Source of the DNA: Flavipsychrobacter sp.
GTDB taxonomy: Bacteria > Bacteroidota > Bacteroidia > Chitinophagales > Chitinophagaceae
Direction of reading: 5' to 3'
Assembly: GCA_041392855.1 (NCBI GenBank)
Contig: JAWKLD010000002.1
Coordinates: forward strand, 62,001 to 126,000
DNA: 64,000 bases
In this document: piece by piece, positions 61,101 through 64,000 of the stretch
Position numbering within the stretch: position 1 is the first letter of the stretch
Layout: each line of letters begins with the position of its first letter
Notes under the pieces: model-generated
Told to the model about the DNA's origin: nothing
The model's input: the letters and a program-made list of their open reading frames with translations, nothing else
The model's database searches: none
Made by a program: the position numbers and the translations under genes

Positions 61101-61378
61101 TTATAAATACTACCTACAGCACCACCGGTATGAACAACATGCACCACCAATGGTATTTGATATTTAGTCCCTCCATTTACAGTTGCCAGCAAACCATTGG
61201 AACTGGACTGCATCATTTGCGCATAACGGGTATTAGAAGCCTGTATTGCTTTAGCATAGTTGCTATCTGCCAATAACATTCTCTGATGAGCATCATCGGA
61301 TCCACAACTAAATTGTGCTTGCGCCAACGCCAGCTGTGCCGTAATGAGTACCGATAATAATAGTAGTAGTTTTTTCAT
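55199..61378 (-). CDS. Giant T9SS-secreted M43-type metalloprotease with Ig-like repeats
   Basis: 2059 residues. Signal peptide 1-19. Pappalysin-type M43 domain about 60-335: zinc motif HEIGHAFNLRH (238-248), a Met-turn NIMDYS (~303-308), and cysteines typical of the family. GEVED-type domain about 355-503, ending GGQAEDYSVLV. About 16 Ig-like repeats of ~86-90 residues follow (about 515-1965), each with a Y/F-QW core and the pattern TVSGT...C ... TSN. The type A sorting domain fills the last ~85 residues (LSPNPNGGAFYITG). Likely a surface-exposed adhesive protease; substrates unknown. Confidence 0.88.
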   Translation of the reverse strand: MKKLLLLLSVLITAQLALAQAQFSCGSDDAHQRMLLADSNYAKAIQASNTRYAQMMQSSSNGLLATVNGGTKYQIPLVVHVVHTGGAVGSIYNPTDSAIISMINYLNQTYAATYASYPDSSSGGTYFPVEFVLAKRNTGCGYSNGINRVNGNGLANYTLRGVNSNNTTGAAEADVKALSRWNNHDYYNIWIVNKIDSNDGTFGTYTAGYAYYPGASPTVDGTIMLATTVYAGNITLPHEIGHAFNLRHTFEGDGTGSTCPPTTNCTTTGDLVCDTEPHKRSVFNCPTDPNPCTGNSYANVQKNIMDYSNCQDRFTPGQKVRWLDALLNERAGLVSSIGSVDTGTNVASNSCSFTTANVNNGYNLGPALVNLNDLSASSNGGYSQDNFAVYLDRSCQQRANIIQGQSYTLSVKTEGPNAQKVAVYIDYDNNGSFSAGELVYSHTGNVAGDETHTTTYSVPTSGITTCTPLRMRVLATHISGSIPTNGCGNFSPGGQAEDYSVLVKPSSANITATVSGTNPSCNGSSVTFTVTPSTTLTSPSYQWYLNNAAVGTNSASYTAPTTLANGSTLFCKINYTGSCGSDSVQSNTLNIVRNSSTVTPSVAIGANPGNTICNGTSVTFTATPTNGGTSPTYQWKLNGGNVGAGGVTYTNASLANNDKVTCVMTSNATCASPTTATSNEITMVVTGTVTPSVSIAANPGTTICSGTSVTFTATPTNGGTSPTYQWKLNGGNVGTGGTTYTNASLSNNDVVTCVMTSNASCASTPTATSNGLTMTVTSTVTPSVSIAANPGNSICTGTSVTFTATPTNGGTSPMYQWKLNGGNVGTGGTTYTNASLSNNDVVSCVMTSNAACATPSTATSNSITMSVGNALVPSVSIASNAGTTICSGASVTFTATPTNGGTNPTYQWKLNGTNVGTNNPQFNITSLANNDVVTCVMTSNATCATPTTATSNSITMSVTTSLTPIVTISANPGNVVCTGTSITFTATPTGGGTSPTYQWKLNGANVGMGGTTYTNASLSNNDVVSCNMTSNATCATPATVASNNMLITISPQITPSVSIAANPGTTVCAGATTATFTATPTGGGTSPTYQWKLNGANVGTGGATYTNTTISNNDVISCVMTSNLGCVTTPTATSNSLTMSVVTPVTPSVSIAANPGNTICTGASVTFTATPTNGGTSPTYQWKVNGTNVGTGGTTYTSTTLSNSDVVTCVLTSSEPCVTSATATSNSITMTVNAIVTPSITITPNPNDTVCAGTVVGFFSNPVNGGVPFYQWQVNGVDVTGETNSTFNTSTLVTGDVVTVVLTSNLACLTTTTATSPGVTMTVNTPVTPSVSIAVAPSNTICSGTSVTFTATPTNGGTSPTYQWKVNGVNVTGSGATYTSSTLSNSDAVSCVMTTSLSCVTSTTATSNTINMAVTPSVTPAVVIAPAPNDTICAGTSVTFTATPTNGGTSPTYQWKVNGINVGTGGTTYTTTALANGDVVSCVMTSNAACATSATATSNSITMTVNPNLIPLVTTSVSPNDTICVGTSVTFSSSVINGGATPSYQWKKNGTDISGATSATYTSSTLVNNDVITVVMTSSETCLLTATATSTGITMTVNQNLTPDVSISVSPNDTICAGTQANFMATPVNGGTMPTYQWTLNGANVGTSSLFYASSTLTSGDVIRCILTSSETCVTKTTDTSNLISMHVNPLTIPTVSISSNIGTTTCEGGTVVFSSSYTNGGTSRTYQWKRNGTAISGATSSTYTTNTLSNSDVITCDMTISAVCPAPATVTSNALTMTVLVPSLSIQVSPTDTICAGTAVMFSLNKNNVGPNPQYQWYLNNVTMIGVTADVFTLPLPADGDEITTIFTGSDICVNAPRNADTVKLSVTSITTPVATIYVTPDSNVTPGQYVIFNAVTNAKNPSFQWRKNGIDITGETNSTFVTGSFVDQDTISCLVTTPDSCATASSVLSNKIKMSVAPVSVKQIAAKQLFDDITLSPNPNGGAFYITGKLSSSSHDEDIKVEVINTLGAVVYRGTISVDRGEFKHYIDLGDIADGGLHMARLHLNGSVHYIKFVTAR
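55500..59870 (-). repeat. Array of ~16 Ig-like coding repeats
   Basis: Repeats of roughly 260 bp. The motif SPTYQWKLNG or a variant recurs 16 times by my count of Y/F-QW cores. Repeats 2-4 and 6-8 are near-identical in protein (TSVTFTATPTNGGTSPTYQW) and strongly so in DNA, while repeats 1, 9 and 12-16 have diverged. This is consistent with tandem expansion plus local homogenisation. Boundaries are approximate. Confidence 0.75.
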
Positions 61379-61559
61379 ACCTAGATTTTAATAAAACAAA
61401 GCAGTTAACCACAGGTGGAGCTAACCTTATTTCTATTTTGTTTACTGGTGAGAATTGACTTCCAAATTACAAAAAATGTTAATGAAATCTTAATTTCTTA
61501 AGTTTTCAACAGAAGAGAAAAAATAGGACTATCTCTTACAGGAAGTAGCCGTCAATTGC

Positions 61560-61567
61560 TATTTTTG
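61560..61567 (+). promoter_or_regulatory. -7 promoter element for the DUF1835 gene
   Basis: TATTTTTG ends 5 nt before the ATG at 61573 and overlaps a possible GTG start at 61567, which is rejected. Confidence 0.5.
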
Positions 61568-61572
61568 TGCGC

Positions 61573-62430
61573 ATGATTTATCATATAGTAGTTGGAGACA
61601 TGGCTGCTGCGCCACTAAAAGAAGCTATTAACCTCGAGGAATCTATGGAGGGTAACGTTTTGGCGCTTAAAGACCTATTGCATATAGGGCCTTTACAAAA
61701 AGGAACGCACGACTTCTTTAGTCAGGCACGCACTGCATATTGGAATGAAGTCATCCTCAACGAAAAGGATAAACCTGTAAAAGTGGATGATCTGGAACGC
61801 CTCATGGAAGTATCTACAGCATTGAGCAACAATGAGGAAGCTACCGTATGGATATGGATGGCACCCTGGCCTGCCGATGTTTGTGCCTACTATTGGGCAC
61901 TCACTCACCTGAAGAAACATTTGGGCAGAATATACCTGCTTAATATTGCAGGCTTACCTTTTTTAAATGAGGAAGGCAAGGTCTACTATCCTAAAAACCT
62001 GAGTGAAATTGCGCCGAAGGAATTGGTAAAAGCTCGCAAACTAGCTAGAGAGGTAACACCTGCAGAGCTGGAAGTAGATGGAGAAGAATGGGAAAACATA
62101 GTAGCTGCCAATACTGGAGTAAGGGTTTTAGAAGGTGGTAAGAAAATAAGCAGCAAAGAAGAAACTCATTACGATAAATCTTTAATTAGCTTCTGCTCCC
62201 AACAATATCAAAAAGCCAGCAAAATTGTAAGGCAGGCTTTAAGCAAGCTAAACATACCTACTGCCGATACACATCTGGGCTGGAGACTTAGCCAATTGGC
62301 AGAGCAAGGCATCTTAGACATACAAGGCCCTACCAATAAAACATTGACGGATTTTTCGGTAAAGTTGGCGGGAGGCGAGGAAATACCAGCAGAAGAAGAA
62401 ACGACCACAGATAGTGAAGAGACGGCATAA
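61573..62430 (+). CDS. DUF1835/DUF3658 domain protein
   Basis: 285 residues from the ATG at 61573. N-terminal DUF1835-type part (MIYHIVVGDMAAAPLKEAI, LLHIGPLQ, VWIWMAPWPADVCAYYWALTHL); C-terminal DUF3658-like segment. Acidic C-terminal tail (EEIPAEEETTTDSEETA). The family is common in Bacteroidota and of unknown function. It overlaps the next ATG by one base (TAATG), so the two genes are probably coupled. Confidence 0.7.
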   Translation: MIYHIVVGDMAAAPLKEAINLEESMEGNVLALKDLLHIGPLQKGTHDFFSQARTAYWNEVILNEKDKPVKVDDLERLMEVSTALSNNEEATVWIWMAPWPADVCAYYWALTHLKKHLGRIYLLNIAGLPFLNEEGKVYYPKNLSEIAPKELVKARKLAREVTPAELEVDGEEWENIVAANTGVRVLEGGKKISSKEETHYDKSLISFCSQQYQKASKIVRQALSKLNIPTADTHLGWRLSQLAEQGILDIQGPTNKTLTDFSVKLAGGEEIPAEEETTTDSEETA

Positions 62431-62798
62431 TGGTCATTACTCCTATTGATATAAAAGGACAAGATGAACGTGGCTATACCGCGGAGTATATACATGCACG
62501 TGAAGGGAAGCAACTGATCGTGCATCGTAAAGCAGGCAGTGTGAGTGGCAGGCACTATCACAAAGGGCTATCTGCTACTAAAAACCCTGAAATATTCATC
62601 TTGCTGAACGGCAGTTGTACAATCAACTGGTATCATGTAGACGATAAAGAGCTACACACAAAAGAACTAAACGCTCCAGTACAATTAGAGATAGCCCCGC
62701 TGGAATGGCATGAGGTTATCGCCATTACCGATTGTACTTTTTTAGAGCTCAACTCTATTGCAGAGCACCAAGCAGACACATTTTATATAGACCAATAG
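62430..62798 (+). CDS. Cupin-like protein
   Basis: 122 residues. RmlC-like cupin: HRKAGSVSGRHYHKGLSATKNPEIFILLNGSCTINWYH (motif 1, with RHYHKG) and IAPLEWHEVIAITDC (motif 2, final His). Resembles WxcM/polyketide-cyclase-type cupins, but the function is open. It starts on the last base of the preceding stop codon. Confidence 0.68.
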   Translation: MVITPIDIKGQDERGYTAEYIHAREGKQLIVHRKAGSVSGRHYHKGLSATKNPEIFILLNGSCTINWYHVDDKELHTKELNAPVQLEIAPLEWHEVIAITDCTFLELNSIAEHQADTFYIDQ

Positions 62799-62818
62799 CT
62801 AGGTTCTATTATTAAGCT

Positions 62819-62826
62819 TAATTTTG
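62819..62826 (+). promoter_or_regulatory. -7 promoter element for the membrane protein
   Basis: TAATTTTG ends 4 nt before the ATG at 62831. Confidence 0.5.
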
Positions 62827-62830
62827 CATT

Positions 62831-63505
62831 ATGAATTTTGAACTGCCGCTAAGAGAAGAGCGTGTAAAACCACATCAAATAACCACATTGCATTTCATTG
62901 TAGGCTTTGCTTTGATTGGCATAAGTGCATTCATGATGGCGGTCTATTATCTCTTAGGGGGTGTTTTATCCAAGGTCAACATCGGCTTTGGCGAAAGCGG
63001 ATCGACCTACCCGCCCGAGGCCTATATAGGCATTGTATTTTTACTGGTAGGTATATTCCTTTTATACATTACCCGCTTTAAGCATAGCTGGCTATTACAA
63101 CCCAGCAATAATAAAAAGGTAAGAATAGCCGAACTGGTCATTATTATTTTCGCAGCAGCATATTCATTTGTATTAGGGTTCAATGTAGCCTTCGCCATTT
63201 ATGGTATTCTTGCAGCCGCATTATTTTTTGCTCTTTTCTGGGAAAACAACAGTAGCATTAGCAATGCTATTGAAATAGCTGATGAAGGAGTAAAACTTCC
63301 TGCCAACTCTAAAAGAAGAAAGATAAAATGGCGGGAGATAGAAAACGTCATTTACAAATACAACACACTTACCATCAACACTGTTGATGGCAGACTATAC
63401 CAGTGGACTATTAAAAAAACAGACATTAACCAAGAAGCGTTCGATACTTTTTGCTTTGCTCAAGTAAAAGCGGCTGAAAAAGACCGTGTGACTGACGACT
63501 GGTAG
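62831..63505 (+). CDS. Membrane protein with four helices and a cytosolic C-terminal domain
   Basis: 224 residues. Hydrophobic segments at about 22-42, 66-82, 98-112 and 117-137, then a beta-rich C-terminal domain (about 145-224: VKLPANSKRRKIKWREIENVIYKYNTLTINTVDGRLYQWTI) resembling a PH-like/DUF304-type strand pattern. No enzyme motif. Similar in general design to the 50-kb paralogues but not clearly homologous. The next gene begins 19 nt later. Confidence 0.6.
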   Translation: MNFELPLREERVKPHQITTLHFIVGFALIGISAFMMAVYYLLGGVLSKVNIGFGESGSTYPPEAYIGIVFLLVGIFLLYITRFKHSWLLQPSNNKKVRIAELVIIIFAAAYSFVLGFNVAFAIYGILAAALFFALFWENNSSISNAIEIADEGVKLPANSKRRKIKWREIENVIYKYNTLTINTVDGRLYQWTIKKTDINQEAFDTFCFAQVKAAEKDRVTDDW

Positions 63506-63524
63506 TGTACATAAAACAAAGCGT

Positions 63525-64000
63525 ATGTTAACATCTTCGCCATACCTGTTATACTCCGACGGAGAAGGGAATATTTTTGAGGACAAAACACTTTATGCCG
63601 TTGGCAGAAGTGGATGGGATGCAATGCCCATAGATGAAGCAGATTGGATAGAACTACCGGAAGGAGGCACACTATATGAGCTGCCCGACCGTAGAGGCAT
63701 AGGTATAGACGTAGCAACAGGAGAGATGCGCTTGTGCGAGAAAGGATGGGCTGTAGCAGCATTCATACCACCGGCACATACGGGCTTATATATGGCCGCT
63801 TATGAAGCTTTACCAGAGGCACAAACCTTACCACTGTTTTGCTATACTGCAGCGGGCTGGCACGATGAGAAATTCTACGTACCTGCTGTGCGCATAGAGC
63901 AAGATATAAGACAAGAGGCTACCGGATTTGACGACGAAAAAGTAAAGCAGGGTGTGACAGAGATGATGACGGCATATCCTAAAAACCGATTGGTAAAGCA
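63525..64000 (+). CDS. Probable radical SAM protein, 3'-truncated by window edge
   Basis: 158 codons from the ATG at 63525 with no stop before the window end. The sequence (YSDGEGNIFEDKTLYAVGRSGWD, RRGIGIDVATGEMRLCEKGW, FIPPAHTGLYMAAYEAL, AVRIEQDIRQEATGFD) matches the N-terminal extension of a conserved Bacteroidota family that I recall as having a radical SAM core later in the protein. The 4Fe-4S CxxxCxxC motif is beyond the window and cannot be checked here. Confidence 0.55.
   Translation, partial: MLTSSPYLLYSDGEGNIFEDKTLYAVGRSGWDAMPIDEADWIELPEGGTLYELPDRRGIGIDVATGEMRLCEKGWAVAAFIPPAHTGLYMAAYEALPEAQTLPLFCYTAAGWHDEKFYVPAVRIEQDIRQEATGFDDEKVKQGVTEMMTAYPKNRLVK

Noticed and set aside
60425..61276. 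283-codon plus-strand frame opposite the metalloprotease domain
   Set aside because: Antisense shadow of a convincing protease gene with a zinc motif and signal peptide; no protein features of its own.

Overview
The window looks like chromosomal DNA of a Bacteroidota bacterium, most likely a Chitinophagaceae-type member. The sequence shows: low to moderate G+C; many exported proteins ending in a type IX secretion (T9SS) 'YPNPA/V' sorting domain; lipoprotein signal peptides; no Shine-Dalgarno leaders; and the Bacteroidota -7 promoter element TAnnTTTG in front of many genes. The genus assignment is inference. There is no rRNA operon, CRISPR array, insertion sequence or complete prophage. The layout is mostly housekeeping genes mixed with small accessory islands.

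1-8.3 kb: end of a threonine aldolase gene, a membrane-anchored LAS-type murein peptidase, a DUF4142 lipoprotein, T9SS cargo, a cyclodeaminase-family protein, an unknown exported pair, and a WYL regulator with a GyrI-like partner. 8.3-16 kb: fatty acid desaturase, tRNA-Ser and tRNA-Pro, DUF3817 protein, esterase, SDR, YHS lipoprotein, dnaA and nhaA. 16-25 kb: an E2 acyltransferase, lptD divergent from an amidase, an EGF-like lipoprotein, then ccmF and ccmE. 25-31 kb: ureohydrolase, UMF1 transporter, MBL hydrolase, cupin, PD40 lipoprotein, crcB. 31-46 kb: odhB, T9SS cargo, an RsmB-type methylase, subtilase, mnmA, aroB, a SirB1-type protein, topA, T9SS cargo, proline dehydrogenase, ftsB and eno.

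47-55 kb is the most accessory part. It has an orphan G+C-rich phage terminase small subunit, a cluster of dispersed intergenic repeats, two exported barrel-like proteins, an XRE regulator, three tandem paralogues of an unknown membrane protein, a macrodomain protein and a methyltransferase behind near-identical promoter segments, two tandem paralogous lipoproteins, a DinB-type lipoprotein and a small Cys-rich peptide. 55-61.4 kb is one 2059-codon gene for a T9SS-secreted M43 metalloprotease carrying about 16 Ig-like repeats. The last 2.4 kb holds a DUF1835 protein, a cupin-like protein, a membrane protein and the start of a probable radical SAM gene.

Functional links that can be argued: ccmE/ccmF in cytochrome c maturation; lptD, the amidase, the LAS peptidase and FtsB in the envelope; the two E2 genes in 2-oxoacid oxidation; and T9SS cargo scattered throughout. 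The most novel material is the unknown 50-kb paralogue array, the two-lipoprotein family, the repeated promoter module before the macrodomain/methyltransferase pair, and the small Cys-rich peptide.
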